Assembly: GCF_017573505.1 (NCBI RefSeq)
Contig: NZ_JAGEOJ010000023.1
Coordinates: 1 to 64,000, forward strand
From: Actinomadura barringtoniae
GTDB lineage: Bacteria > Actinomycetota > Actinomycetes > Streptosporangiales > Streptosporangiaceae
Direction: 5' to 3'
Length of the DNA stretch: 64,000 nucleotides
Part shown: in pieces, positions 43,359-52,712 of the stretch
How the letters are laid out: every line of letters starts with the position of its first letter
Numbering within the stretch: position 1 is the stretch's first letter
The notes under the pieces: generated by a model
Told to the model about the DNA's origin: nothing
What the model saw: only the letters and a program-made list of their open reading frames with translations
Database searches by the model: none
Program-made: the position numbers and the translations under genes

Positions 43359-44570
43359 GTGAACGGTACGGCTACGGCCCGGCGGTGGAGCGAACGCCTG
43401 ATGTTCGACGAGCTCGCGCCGCCGATCGCCGATGCCGCCGCCGACGCCGCGCAGGCTCACCTGAAAGCCGGCCTCGGCTCCCCAACCCGCGGCGGTCCCG
43501 TTGCGCCAGGCGGGACCGCCGCGCCCACCTTCGACGCCCTGCGTTCGGCGATCCGGCAGGGCGTGGCCGCGTTCCCCGCGTCGCTCGACCGGCCAGGACG
43601 CGTTCCGCCGCCCGCCGTCGCGAACGCGTTCTGGCGGCTCGGCGCGGCCGAGGCGCGCGCCGGGCGCGGCGCCGCCGACCTGCACGTGGCCCTGTCGATC
43701 GCGGCGCAGGTGACCGTTCAGCAGGTGACGGAAAGGGCGGTACGGAGCGGCCTCACCGCCACCCCCGACGAGGCCGGTCACCTGGCCCGCTGCAGCCTGG
43801 CCTACGTCGACCGGCTCCAGCGCGCCACGGCCGCCGGGTACGCCTCGGTCAGGACGCCGGCCGGCGCCGGTGATCACATCAAGCAGGAGCTCATCGACGT
43901 CCTGCTGAATCCCGAGCACCGCACCGCCGAGCTCGGCCGCGCCGCCGCGGCCGCCGGCTGGACCCCGCCCCGTACCCTGACGGTGGCCGCCGTCGGGCAC
44001 GGCGCGGCCCCCTTGGACTTCCTCCCGCCCGACGTGCTGCTCGCGCGGCACCTGGACGTGCCATGTCTGTTCTTTCCCGACCCGAACGGGCCGGGGCGCC
44101 GCGCACTGCTCGACCAGATCCTCGGCGACCGTACGGCCGTCGTCGGACCCACTGTCGTCACCGCACGCGCCGCACTGTCGCAGCGGCTCGCCCGTAGCGC
44201 ACTGGAACGCCTGCCCGACACGTTCCTCGCCGACTACAGGCCCGTGCACCTCACCGAGCACATCCCCGCGATGCTGCTGGTCAACAGCCCCGACCTCATC
44301 CGCCACCTGACCGAGGCCCGGCTGGCGCCGCTGCAGCGCCTGCGCCCGGCCCAGCGCCCGCGCGTCGCCGGAACGCTCCTCGCCTACTTCGAGTGCGGCT
44401 TCAACGCGGCCGGCGCCGCCGAACGCCTGCACGCCCACCCGCAGACCGTTCGCCACCGCCTCCGCGAGATCAACCGCCTCTTCGGCCCCGACCTCTACAA
44501 CCCCGCGTACGCCCTGGACTACCTGATGGCACTGCGCGCCTGGCACCTGCTCGCGGACCACTCGTTCTAG
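43359..44570 (+). CDS. PucR/CdaR-type transcriptional regulator
   Basis: About 403 aa. The C-terminus has the PucR HTH (LLAYFECGFNAAGAAERLHAHPQTVRHRLREINRLFG). The start is unclear: the frame is open to 43209 inside the membrane-protein gene; GTG 43359 (AGAGG upstream) is used, ATG 43401 (GGAG upstream) is also good. It precedes the Lcp-like gene in the same direction and may control it. Confidence 0.85.
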   Translation: MNGTATARRWSERLMFDELAPPIADAAADAAQAHLKAGLGSPTRGGPVAPGGTAAPTFDALRSAIRQGVAAFPASLDRPGRVPPPAVANAFWRLGAAEARAGRGAADLHVALSIAAQVTVQQVTERAVRSGLTATPDEAGHLARCSLAYVDRLQRATAAGYASVRTPAGAGDHIKQELIDVLLNPEHRTAELGRAAAAAGWTPPRTLTVAAVGHGAAPLDFLPPDVLLARHLDVPCLFFPDPNGPGRRALLDQILGDRTAVVGPTVVTARAALSQRLARSALERLPDTFLADYRPVHLTEHIPAMLLVNSPDLIRHLTEARLAPLQRLRPAQRPRVAGTLLAYFECGFNAAGAAERLHAHPQTVRHRLREINRLFGPDLYNPAYALDYLMALRAWHLLADHSF

Positions 44571-44606
44571 CCTCTCGCCGTTCTGACCTCTTGGAGCTAG
44601 CCAGCC

Positions 44607-45863
44607 ATGAAACGCGAACCCCGCCTCGCCCACCCCACGTGGATGACCAAACCCCCGTGGACGCTGGCGTTGCGGCTACTCGGGCCGGGGGACATCCGGG
44701 CGACGCCGTCGCAGCTCGCGGCGTTCCGTTCGTACGCCCAGGCAGGCGACCCGCTCGCCGACGCGGTGGCGCAGATGATCGCCCGCATGCCCGGCGCGTC
44801 CGGCCGCCGGCTGTTCGAGCGCGCGCTGCAGAACGGCATCGAGACCCTCGACGACCCGCCGCGCGAGCTGGTCGAGCTGTTCGCCGAGGTGGACACCGTT
44901 CCGTACTGGGTGAACCCGGACCTGCTGCGCAGCGGTGCCCGTGCGGTCGGCCGAACGGGCCTGCTCGGGTTGAGCATGGTCATGCCGTGCGCGTCGCTCT
45001 ATGGCGGCTATCTGGCGTCCCGCGCGAACAAGACCCTGCTGCGCACCGGAGACCTGGACACGATGGCCCCGCGCCGCCTCGCCGAGACCGCGTCCTGGTG
45101 GGTGGACGTCACGACGCCGTCCGGCCTCGACCGCTTCGGCGCGGGGTTCATGAACACGTTGCGCGTACGGGTCATGCACGCCCAGGTCCGCGCCGCTATG
45201 AACGAACGCGAGGACTGGGACCGTTCAGCGTGGGACGCACCCGTGAACCAGGTTCAGCTGACCGGCACACTATTGCTCTTCTCGCTGGTGATGATGCTCG
45301 GCTCGCGCGCGCTCGGACTGCGTTTCTCGGGCCCCGACCGCGTCGCGGTCTTTCACCTGTGGCGGTACGTGGGACATCTCATGGGCGTGCACCCCGATCT
45401 GCTCCCGGCCCAGGAAAGTGACGCGTGGCGGCTGCTGTGGCTTGAGGCGTCCACAGAATTCATGCCCGACGAGGACTCGCAGCGGCTCGGGCGGTCTTTG
45501 ATGCACGCGATGGCTCCGCTCCTGCTCCCGCCCGCTTTGAAGCAGTCCGCGTTCGCCCGCCACGCCCTGACCAACTACCTGATGTCCTATAGCCGCCTCA
45601 TCCTCGGCAAGCGAAACGCCGACTTCCTAGGGGCTCCCGACGACCTGCGGTATCAGGCCGCCGTGGGAGCGACCGCCGCCGTCGTCTTCGTTCTGGAGAC
45701 CGCGCGGACGCTGATCCCGGGCGCCACCCGGTTGAGCGAACGCCTTGGGCAACGCCGCCGCACCACCCTGATCCGCCGCATGACGCGCGAGCAGCACGCA
45801 GACCGTACGCACAGCCGCCAAGACGCCCGCCACATCACCGCCCCCGATCCCGGCACCGCCTGA
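44607..45863 (+). CDS. Lcp-like rubber oxygenase homologue (DUF2236/MpaB family)
   Basis: A 418-aa protein related to latex clearing protein, a haem oxygenase that cuts polyisoprene. It shows GDIRATPSQ and GDPLADA near the start, the Arg-x-x-Lys-Thr element in SRANKTLLRTG (R164/K167/T168 of the Streptomyces K30 enzyme), WWVDVTTPSGLDRFG and the RVRVMHAQVR helix with His, then NQVQLTGTLLLFS. Unlike secreted Lcp it has no visible Tat or Sec signal, so it may act inside the cell on a shorter isoprenoid or other lipid. Convergent with a TetR gene 6 bases away, as some lcp genes lie next to a TetR-type lcpR. Confidence 0.8.
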   Translation: MKREPRLAHPTWMTKPPWTLALRLLGPGDIRATPSQLAAFRSYAQAGDPLADAVAQMIARMPGASGRRLFERALQNGIETLDDPPRELVELFAEVDTVPYWVNPDLLRSGARAVGRTGLLGLSMVMPCASLYGGYLASRANKTLLRTGDLDTMAPRRLAETASWWVDVTTPSGLDRFGAGFMNTLRVRVMHAQVRAAMNEREDWDRSAWDAPVNQVQLTGTLLLFSLVMMLGSRALGLRFSGPDRVAVFHLWRYVGHLMGVHPDLLPAQESDAWRLLWLEASTEFMPDEDSQRLGRSLMHAMAPLLLPPALKQSAFARHALTNYLMSYSRLILGKRNADFLGAPDDLRYQAAVGATAAVVFVLETARTLIPGATRLSERLGQRRRTTLIRRMTREQHADRTHSRQDARHITAPDPGTA

Positions 45864-45869
45864 AGGGGC

Positions 45870-46493
45870 CTATTCGCTGGCGAGTTTAAGAGCAGTCCGA
45901 TGCAGCGCCAATGAGAGTTCGACCGCGTGGTCGACGACCGCGTCGAGGTCATTCCCGAGTCGCCCGTCCACCCACTGCTGGGCCAGCTCGCTCATCGCGC
46001 CGGTGAACATCATCGCCGTGACCAGGACCGGCAGCCGCGGCCCCTCCGTTCCGCCGGACGCGATCACCGCGTCCAGCAGGGCGGTCTCGGCGGCCCGGCG
46101 CCGCGCGGCCAGGACCTCGTTGCCGCGGGCCTCGGTGAACAGGACGCGGCCCCGCCGCGGGTCGTCGCTGATGAACTGCAGAACGCCGCGGATCCCGGCG
46201 CGCGTCCGCGCCTCCATCTCGGGCCCGGCCGCCTCGACGGTCCGTTCGAGAATCTCCGCGAGGGCCGCCGCCTGCCGGTCGTAGATCGCCGCGAGCAGCG
46301 CATCGGTATCGGCGAAGTTCTCGTAGAAGTAGCGGGTGTGCAGTTCGGCCTTCCGGCAGACCGCCCGGACCGCCAGCCCCGCCTCGCCGTCCTCACCGAA
46401 CAGCGTGAACGCGGCCTCGACGAGCATGTCGCGCCGTTCCTGTTTGCGCCGCGCCGCCGGCACCCCTGCCCATCGCGTCGCCGACGTCGTCAT
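45870..46493 (-). CDS. TetR-family repressor between two DUF2236 genes
   Basis: A 207-aa TetR protein from ATG 46493 (the open frame runs to 46787 but overlaps the divergent gene). HTH is AVRAVCRKAELHTRYFYENFADT. Divergent from the second DUF2236 gene; the 82-base gap contains TCTGG (46543 region) and CCAGA half sites but no long palindrome. Confidence 0.9.
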   Translation of the reverse strand: MTTSATRWAGVPAARRKQERRDMLVEAAFTLFGEDGEAGLAVRAVCRKAELHTRYFYENFADTDALLAAIYDRQAAALAEILERTVEAAGPEMEARTRAGIRGVLQFISDDPRRGRVLFTEARGNEVLAARRRAAETALLDAVIASGGTEGPRLPVLVTAMMFTGAMSELAQQWVDGRLGNDLDAVVDHAVELSLALHRTALKLASE

Positions 46494-46575
46494 GCCCGAC
46501 ACCCTACCAAGTCTGGACACGCCCGTACCCAAATGCTTATTCTGGATACAGTCGTAGCCAGACAGGGAGTGTCGA

Positions 46576-47577
46576 ATGCCCGTCAACGTCCTCGCGAGCC
46601 GCTTTGAGCAGTCCTTCGACGCCGACATCCGGTCCCGCTTCTTCCGCGGCCTGGACTTCGCCGGCCCGGAGGGCGACCCCGGTTGGTTCGGGCCCGACAG
46701 TGCGGTCTGGTACGTGCACTCGCACCTGCCGACCCTCGTCCTCGGTCTCGTCTCCGCCGCGTACATCGAAGGCCTCGACCCGAGCATCAGCTGGATGGGC
46801 TACGACCACTCCCGCATCGCCGAACGAGGCGACGACGGCATCCCGACCGGCAACATCGACATCGAAGGCGCCTCGGTCCGCCTCGGTCACTCCATCTCGT
46901 TCTTCATCGGCACCGCGTACGGCTCCACCGAGACCGCCGAACGCCTGGCCCGCACCGTTCGCGCGATGCACCACACCATCAAGGGCACCCGCCCCGACGG
47001 CCTCGCCTACGACGCCGACTCGCCCGAGTGGCTGCGCTGGAACTACGCCACGGTGGTCTGGGGCCTGGCGACCGCGCACGAGCGCTACCACCGCCGCCCC
47101 CTCCGAGGTGCCGACCTGGAGTGCTACTACGCCGAGTTCGTCCGCATCGGTGAAGCCCTCGGCGGCACCGACCTGCCCGCCACCAAAAAAGAAGTCGCCG
47201 ACTGCCTGGAGTCCTACCTCCCCAAACTCGCGATCACCCCCATCAAGGCGTTCGGCACTGGCCCCAACCTCCGCGACAGCCAGGCCAAGCCGTGGGAGCC
47301 GGGCAGCACCTTCATGGACTGGGCGGCCCGCGACATGCTCCCCGAATGGGCCCAGCGCCTGGCGCTCTACCAGCCGCCCAACGCCCTCCGCCTGCGCATG
47401 CGCCGCTACTCCCTCTGGCTGGCGGTGAACGGCCTGTACGAGGCGACCGGCCCCATCAAGGAGTTCCGCGAAGCCAAGGCCCGCGTCGCAGCCGGCACCC
47501 GGCCGCCCGTCCTCTCCACCGCTCCCACCGCCCCCGACCCCGTCCTCACCCGCGACCAGATCGAAGCCGCCGTTTGA
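46576..47577 (+). CDS. DUF2236 (MpaB-family) oxygenase-like protein
   Basis: A 333-aa protein after GGGAG. It matches the bacterial DUF2236 pattern: GPDSAVWYVHSHLPTLVLGL near 40, IGTAYGSTETAERLARTVRAMHHTIKGT near 115 and a YDADSPEWLRWNYATVVWGL region. Members bind haem or act as oxygenases. It differs strongly from the Lcp-like neighbour, so the two are distant relatives. Probably under the divergent TetR. Confidence 0.8.
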   Translation: MPVNVLASRFEQSFDADIRSRFFRGLDFAGPEGDPGWFGPDSAVWYVHSHLPTLVLGLVSAAYIEGLDPSISWMGYDHSRIAERGDDGIPTGNIDIEGASVRLGHSISFFIGTAYGSTETAERLARTVRAMHHTIKGTRPDGLAYDADSPEWLRWNYATVVWGLATAHERYHRRPLRGADLECYYAEFVRIGEALGGTDLPATKKEVADCLESYLPKLAITPIKAFGTGPNLRDSQAKPWEPGSTFMDWAARDMLPEWAQRLALYQPPNALRLRMRRYSLWLAVNGLYEATGPIKEFREAKARVAAGTRPPVLSTAPTAPDPVLTRDQIEAAV

Positions 47578-47583
47578 CCTCAG

Positions 47584-47599
47584 ATCGCAATTCTGCGAT
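47584..47599. promoter_or_regulatory. palindrome before the LLM oxidoreductase gene
   Basis: ATCGCA-ATTC-TGCGAT has perfect 6-base arms in the 32-base gap before GTG 47610. It could be an operator; too short and unbacked by a T-tract to be a convincing terminator. Confidence 0.4.
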
Positions 47600-47609
47600 A
47601 TTTCGATGC

Positions 47610-48449
47610 GTGAGCATCGATCTAGGCACCTTCGGCATCTACACCTTCGACTTCGAGCATCTGCCCGCCGCACGCATGCGCGACGCGATCCAGGAACTCG
47701 AAGGCCTCGGCTGGGGCGCGTTCTGGTTCCCCGAGCTCCTAGGCCGCGAAGCCCTCACCCACGCAGGCTTCCTCCTTGCTTCCACCGAACGCATGCACAT
47801 CGTCAACGGCATCGCACAGATCTGGTCCCGAGAAGCCCGCTGGACCCAAGGCGCCGCGAACCTCTTGGCCGACGCGTACCCCAACCGCCACATCCTCGGC
47901 CTGGGCTTCGGCGGCAAACGAGACTCCGACGTCAAACCTCTAGCCGCAATGAGTGCCTACCTAGACGAGATGCAGGCAACCCAAACGCCCAACCCACAAG
48001 CCCCCATCCGCCGCATCCTCGCCGCGTACGGCCCCAAGATGCTGGAGCTGGCCCGCGACCGCACCGACGGCGCACAGAGCTACCACGTCAACGTGCAGCA
48101 CACCGCCCAAGCCCGCGAGATCTTGGGCGACGCGTTCCTGGCGGTCGAGCACGCGGTCCTCTTCGAGCCCGACCCCTCAACCGCCCGCGCCAAGGCCCGC
48201 GAGCACATGCACACGTACCTGACCAGCCCGTACAACATCGCGAAGTTCAAGCGCCTCGGCTACACCGACGACGAGATCTCCGGCGCAAGCGACCGCCTCA
48301 TCGACGACCTGGTCTTCTGGGGCACCCCAGACACCATCGTCGACAAGCTCCAGGGCCACATCAAAGCGGGCGCCGACCACGTAGCCATCCAGGTCATCAA
48401 CAAAGACCCAATGCCCCACTGGCGCCACCTGGCCGACGCCCTCCTCTAA
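47610..48449 (+). CDS. LLM-class F420-type oxidoreductase
   Basis: A 279-aa luciferase-like TIM barrel protein from GTG 47610. GTFGIYTFDFEHLPAARMRDAIQELEGLGWGAFWFPE at the start, NGIAQIWSREARWTQGAANLLADAYPNRHILGLGFG and the C-terminal WGTPDTIVDKLQGHIKAGADHVAIQV are typical of TIGR03620-like actinomycete enzymes that use F420. Substrate unknown. It may share the transcript with the DUF2236 gene. Confidence 0.88.
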   Translation: MSIDLGTFGIYTFDFEHLPAARMRDAIQELEGLGWGAFWFPELLGREALTHAGFLLASTERMHIVNGIAQIWSREARWTQGAANLLADAYPNRHILGLGFGGKRDSDVKPLAAMSAYLDEMQATQTPNPQAPIRRILAAYGPKMLELARDRTDGAQSYHVNVQHTAQAREILGDAFLAVEHAVLFEPDPSTARAKAREHMHTYLTSPYNIAKFKRLGYTDDEISGASDRLIDDLVFWGTPDTIVDKLQGHIKAGADHVAIQVINKDPMPHWRHLADALL

Positions 48450-48457
48450 ATGACGAG

Positions 48458-49048
48458 ATGAGCAGAGTCGTCCGCATGTGGTGCTTGCGCCATGCCGAAT
48501 CGGTGAACGTCACCTCTGCCGTAGCGGGCGCTGTCCCCTCAGCCCCGCTCACCTCGCGCGGCCATCACCAGGCCAAGGAAGCGGCCGAGCTCCTCGCCGC
48601 GGAACCGATCAGCCACGTCTACACCAGCACCGCGCTCCGCTCGCGTCAGACCGCCGACGCCCTGACCGCCCCGGCGACGTCCATGTCCGAGCTGGATGAG
48701 GTCGGCATCGGCCGCCACGAGGGGACCACCGATCCCGCGATTCGCCGGCGCACCGCCGCCGTGCTCCGCGCCTGGGTGGTCGACCAGGACCTGTCACAAC
48801 AGGTTGGGGACGGCGAGACCGGACGGCAGGTCCTCGCGCGCATGACCAAGGCGTTCGACCACATCATCGCGGCCCACACGGGCGGGACCGTCGCCTTGGT
48901 CGGCCACGTGGCGAGCCTCACCACCGCACTGGCCCACCTCTGCGCCCTGGGAGCACATGTCTGGGGAACGCCCCTCCCGCACGCACGCCCGTTCCTGGTC
49001 GAGTGGAACGGCCAGGAATGGCGCTGCCCCGACTGGCCTCACTCATAG
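48458..49048 (+). CDS. histidine phosphatase family protein
   Basis: A 196-aa phosphoglycerate-mutase-like protein from ATG 48458. The catalytic motif reads LRHAESVN, with Ser/Thr-rich Y-T-S-T-A-L-R-S-R-Q-T and the second His in LVGHVAS. It is 8 bases after the LLM gene. Substrate unknown; the fold acts on phosphorylated small molecules. Confidence 0.87.
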   Translation: MSRVVRMWCLRHAESVNVTSAVAGAVPSAPLTSRGHHQAKEAAELLAAEPISHVYTSTALRSRQTADALTAPATSMSELDEVGIGRHEGTTDPAIRRRTAAVLRAWVVDQDLSQQVGDGETGRQVLARMTKAFDHIIAAHTGGTVALVGHVASLTTALAHLCALGAHVWGTPLPHARPFLVEWNGQEWRCPDWPHS

Positions 49049-49059
49049 CCGATGTCGGG

Positions 49060-49450
49060 GCGGACGAGCCGGCTTGTAAGCCGGGTTCTGTTCCCGCCTT
49101 GCGGCGGGCGACGGCCATCCATCTCGGGCCGCCGTTGCCGGCGGCCTCCAGCGGTCTACCCGCAGGCTCGGGCGAGCAGCCCTCGAGCACCTGCGCGGAG
49201 GGCCTGTCGGCTCTCCTTCTTGACCTTGCTCCGGGTGGGGTTTACCTAGCCGCCCACGTCGCCGTGGGCGCTGGTGAGCTCTTACCTCACCGTTTCACCC
49301 TTACCACCAGAGGTGGCGGTTTGTTTTCTGTGGCACTGTCCCGCGGGTCACCCCGGGTCGGCGTTACCGACCACCCTGCCCTGTGGAGCCCGGACTTTCC
49401 TCGGCGAGAGTCGCCCCTCGTCGCGGCCGCCCGGCCGGCTCGTCCGCCGT
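49060..49450 (-). ncRNA. rnpB: RNase P RNA, bacterial class A
   Basis: Read on the minus strand, the 5' end pairs with the 3' end through a P1 helix (CGGACGAGCCGG at 49061 and its complement near 49435). The conserved core is present: GAGGAAAGTCCGGGCTCC then ACAGGGCAGGGTGGT near the 5' side and ACAGAACCCGGCTTAC at the 3' end. Ends are estimated from the P1 helix. It is the catalytic RNA that matures tRNA 5' ends. Confidence 0.95.
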
Positions 49451-49467
49451 GGGTAAAGGTTACAGGC

Positions 49468-50793
49468 TCAGGGGAGGCGGGTTAGCGATCGGTCTATGCG
49501 GTCGGGGGAGAGGGACAGGTCTTCGAGGTCGCCTTGGAGGTAGCGGTCGTAGGCGGTCATGTCGAAGTGGCCGTGGCCGCAGAGGGCGGTGAGGATGACC
49601 TTGGGCTCGGTGCAGCGGCGGGCCTCTTCTATGGCGGCGGCCAGGGCGTGGGTGGGTTCGGGGGCCGGGACTATGCCTTCGGTACGGGCGAAGAGGACGC
49701 CTGCCTCGAAGCACTCGCGTTGGGGTTTGGCGACCGCCGTGAAGAGGTCGAGGTCGTAGATGTGCGAGAGCAGGGGTGCCATGCCGTGGTAGCGGAGGCC
49801 TCCGGCGTGGATGGGGTCGGGGATGAAGTCGTGGCCCAGGGTGTGCATCTTGAGGAGCGGGGTGAAGCCCGCGGTGTCGCCGAAGTCGTAGGCGTAGCGG
49901 CCCCGGGTGAAGGAGGGCGATGCGGCGGGTTCCACGGCCAGGAAGTCGGGGTTGATGCGGCCTTTTAGTTTCTCGCGGAGGAAGGGGAAGGCCAGGCCTG
50001 CGAAGTTCGAGCCTCCGCCTGTGCAGCCGATGATGAGGTCTGGGGGGTCGTTGATGTCGGTTAGTTGTTCTAGGGCCTCTTCGCCTATGACCGTCTGGTG
50101 CATGAGGACGTGGTTGAGGACGCTGCCCAGGGCGTAGCGGGTGTCTTCGGAGGAGGCGGCCACTTCTACGGCTTCGCTGATGGCTATGCCTAGGGAGCCG
50201 GGGGAGTCGGGGGCCTCGGCTAGGACCTTGGAGCCGGAGGTGGTGAGGGGAGAGGGGCTGGGGTGCACCTTGGCGCCGTAGAGCTCCATCATCGAGCGGC
50301 GGTACGGCTTCTGGTCGTACGAGGCGCGCACCATCCAGATCTCGGTTTCCAGACCGAACTGGGATGAGGCGAAGGCCAGAGCGCTGCCCCATTGGCCCGC
50401 GCCGGTTTCGGTGGTGAGGCGGCGGATGCCTTGGCGGGCGTTATAGAAGGCTTGAGGGACTGCGGTGTTGGGCTTGTGGGAGCCGACCGGGGAGACGCCC
50501 TCGTATTTGTAGTAGATGCGGGCTGGTGTCCCTAGGGCTTTCTCTAGGCGGTGCGCTCTTCTGAGGGGTGTCGGGCGCCAGAGACGGTAGACGTCGCGGA
50601 CCTCTTCGGGGATCTCCAGGTAGGGGTCGGTGGCGACCTCCTGGGCGATCAGGTCTGCGGGGAAGAGGGGCGCGAGGTCCTCGGGACCTACCGGTTCGCG
50701 GGTCGCCGGGTGCAGGGGCGGCGGGGGAGGCGACGGCAGGTCGGGGACGATGTTGTACCAGCGGGACGGGAGAGTGGCCACGGGGCCCTCCAC
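49468..50793 (-). CDS. trpB2: tryptophan synthase beta-like protein (TrpB2 type)
   Basis: A 441-aa PLP enzyme. [13 protein letters not shown] carries the PLP lysine, [19 protein letters not shown] and [11 protein letters not shown] (phosphate loop) follow. The N-terminal extension ending in [29 protein letters not shown] is typical of TrpB2 rather than TrpB1. It makes Trp from indole and serine, or uses free substrates, without a nearby TrpA. GTG 50793 or a GTG four codons on can start it. Confidence 0.92.
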   Translation of the reverse strand: MEGPVATLPSRWYNIVPDLPSPPPPPLHPATREPVGPEDLAPLFPADLIAQEVATDPYLEIPEEVRDVYRLWRPTPLRRAHRLEKALGTPARIYYKYEGVSPVGSHKPNTAVPQAFYNARQGIRRLTTETGAGQWGSALAFASSQFGLETEIWMVRASYDQKPYRRSMMELYGAKVHPSPSPLTTSGSKVLAEAPDSPGSLGIAISEAVEVAASSEDTRYALGSVLNHVLMHQTVIGEEALEQLTDINDPPDLIIGCTGGGSNFAGLAFPFLREKLKGRINPDFLAVEPAASPSFTRGRYAYDFGDTAGFTPLLKMHTLGHDFIPDPIHAGGLRYHGMAPLLSHIYDLDLFTAVAKPQRECFEAGVLFARTEGIVPAPEPTHALAAAIEEARRCTEPKVILTALCGHGHFDMTAYDRYLQGDLEDLSLSPDRIDRSLTRLP

Positions 50794-50859
50794 GGTGCGG
50801 TGACGGTCGTCACACCCACCGTAGGGACCGGCCGTGGCCTCCCGGGCGTCCGGAACCGG

Positions 50860-51966
50860 TCAGGACAGATGATTCGTGTCGTTGAAGGCCCGCAGGGTCG
50901 CGGCACCGTCGTCGTACCAGTCGATCGACGACAGCGACGACACGTTCAGGTGCATCCGGTAGAGCGCCGACATCGGCGCGCCGAGGGCCTCGACGACCAG
51001 CAGCTTGATGGGCGTGACGTGCGAGACGACCAGGACCGTCTGGTGCCGGTGACGGACCTTGAGCTTGTCGAGGGCCGTACGGACGCGGCGCTGGACGGCG
51101 AGGAAGCTCTCGCCGTTCGGCGGCGCGACGGACGGGTCGGAGAGCCAGGCCTGGTTCTCCGCCGGCCAGCGTTCCATCACCTCGCGGTAGGTGTGGCCTT
51201 CCCAGTCGCCGAAGTCGGTCTCGCGCAGGCCGTCCTCGACCCGCACCTCGGCGCCGGTGGTGGCGGCGATCTCGGCGGCGGTCGCCTTGCAGCGGGCCAG
51301 GGGCGAGGTCACGATCGCGTCGATGTCGCGGTCCTTGAGCGCGACCGCGGCGGCGCGAGCCTGCGCCAGGCCGTTCTCGGTGAGCTGGACCGGGCCGATG
51401 CCCGCCCAGCGTCCCTCGACGGACATGGTGGTCTCGCCGTGCCGCAGGAGCAGCGTGCGCGTCGGCTTCATGGCGGCCCCCGACCACGCGGCCGGGGCGG
51501 GGGCCGGCTTAGGGTCCTGCGGCTCGGCGGTACGGCTCCAGTCCTCGCCGCGTGCCGCCGCGTCCATCGCCTCGTTCGCCAGGCGGTCGGCGTGGGCGTT
51601 GCGGTTGCGCGGGATCCAGCCGTACGTCACCGAGCCGAGGGCGGACGCGAGCTCACGCGCCTCCAGCGCCAGCGGGATCATGTCCGGGTGCTTGATCTTC
51701 CAGCGGCCCGACATCTGCTCGACGACCAGCTTGGAGTCCATCCGCACCTCGACGCGGGCGGAGGAGTCGATGCCCGCGGCGGCGCGCAGCCCCGCGATCA
51801 GGCCGCGGTACTCGGCGACGTTGTTGGTGGCGTGCCCGATCGACTCGGCGACCTCGGCGAGCACCTCGCCGGTGAGCGCGTCACGGACCAGCGCGCCGTA
51901 CCCGGCGGGACCCGGATTGCCCCGCGACCCGCCGTCGGCCTCGACGACCAGCTTGCGACCGGCCAC
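50860..51966 (-). CDS. bifunctional RNase H / histidine phosphatase (Rv2228c-like)
   Basis: A 368-aa fusion. RNase HI part at about 1-135: VVEADGGSRGNPGPAGYG (first Asp), NNVAEYRGL (Glu), VRMDSKLVVEQM (Asp) and NAHADRLAN (Asp), all four active-site acids. A Pro/Ala linker leads to a phosphatase (about 165-368): LLRHGETTMS, ETDFGDWEG and VVSHVTPIK. In mycobacteria the homologue acts as RNase HI plus an alpha-ribazole/acid phosphatase. GTG 51966 starts it, 2 bases after the zinc-ribbon gene. Confidence 0.93.
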   Translation of the reverse strand: MAGRKLVVEADGGSRGNPGPAGYGALVRDALTGEVLAEVAESIGHATNNVAEYRGLIAGLRAAAGIDSSARVEVRMDSKLVVEQMSGRWKIKHPDMIPLALEARELASALGSVTYGWIPRNRNAHADRLANEAMDAAARGEDWSRTAEPQDPKPAPAPAAWSGAAMKPTRTLLLRHGETTMSVEGRWAGIGPVQLTENGLAQARAAAVALKDRDIDAIVTSPLARCKATAAEIAATTGAEVRVEDGLRETDFGDWEGHTYREVMERWPAENQAWLSDPSVAPPNGESFLAVQRRVRTALDKLKVRHRHQTVLVVSHVTPIKLLVVEALGAPMSALYRMHLNVSSLSSIDWYDDGAATLRAFNDTNHLS

Positions 51967-51968
51967 GC

Positions 51969-52712
51969 CTAGAGGCCCGATTCCGGCGTACGGATGAGGA
52001 TGCGGCGGCACTCCTCGCAGCGGATGACCTCGTCGCCCGCGGCGGCGCGGATCCGGTTCAGGTCGACGGTGTTGAGAGCCAGGTGGCAGCCCTGGCACGC
52101 GCCGCGGTAGAGCTTGGCCGCGCCGACGCCGCCGAACTGGCCGCGCAGCTTCTCGTACAGCGCCAGCAGGTCGTCCGGCACGTCCTTGGCGACGGCGGTG
52201 CGCGCCGTGGTGGTCATCCCCGACTCGCCGTCGATCTGCTGCTGGGCCTCGTCGCGGCGGGCCCCGGCGTCGGCGTACTCCTTCTCGGAGCTCTCCCGCT
52301 CGGTCTTCAGCGCGTTGACCTTGCCCTCGGCCTCCTCGCGGCGCTCCATGATCTCCAGCACGACCTCCTCGAGGTCGGACTGGCGGCGTTGCAGCGAGGC
52401 GATCTCGGCCTGCAGGCTGCCGAGGTCCTTGGCCGAGGTCACCTGGCCGGAGTCGAGCCGCTTCTGGTCGCGGTCGGCGCGGGTGCGGACCTGGTCGACG
52501 TCCTGCTCGGCCTTCTTCTGCTCCCGGTCCAGGTCGCCGACCTCGGTCTCGGCGGACACGATCGCGTCGCGCAGCTCGGTCCTGCGGCCCTCGAGCCGGT
52601 CGAGCTCGGCCAGTTCCGGCAGCGTGCGGCGGCGGTGGGCGAGGCGGTCGAGCGAGGTGTCGAGCTCCTGCAGGTCGATCAGGCGCAGCTGGGCTTCCGG
52701 TGCGGCTTTCAC
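51969..52712 (-). CDS. coiled-coil C4 zinc-ribbon protein
   Basis: A 247-aa protein: long coiled coil (about 20-170) and a C-terminal zinc ribbon with CQGCH and CEECRR. GTG 52712 follows AAGGAG and overlaps the Nif3 stop (GTGA), so it is the middle gene of a three-gene operon. The family is conserved across actinobacteria next to Nif3 and RNase H; a link to tRNA or translation is suggested but not proved. Confidence 0.9.
   Translation of the reverse strand: MKAAPEAQLRLIDLQELDTSLDRLAHRRRTLPELAELDRLEGRRTELRDAIVSAETEVGDLDREQKKAEQDVDQVRTRADRDQKRLDSGQVTSAKDLGSLQAEIASLQRRQSDLEEVVLEIMERREEAEGKVNALKTERESSEKEYADAGARRDEAQQQIDGESGMTTTARTAVAKDVPDDLLALYEKLRGQFGGVGAAKLYRGACQGCHLALNTVDLNRIRAAAGDEVIRCEECRRILIRTPESGL

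Noticed and set aside
46494-46575. TetR operator between the TetR gene and DUF2236 gene
   Set aside because: Only 5-base half sites with a 12-base spacer were found, too weak to list as a site.
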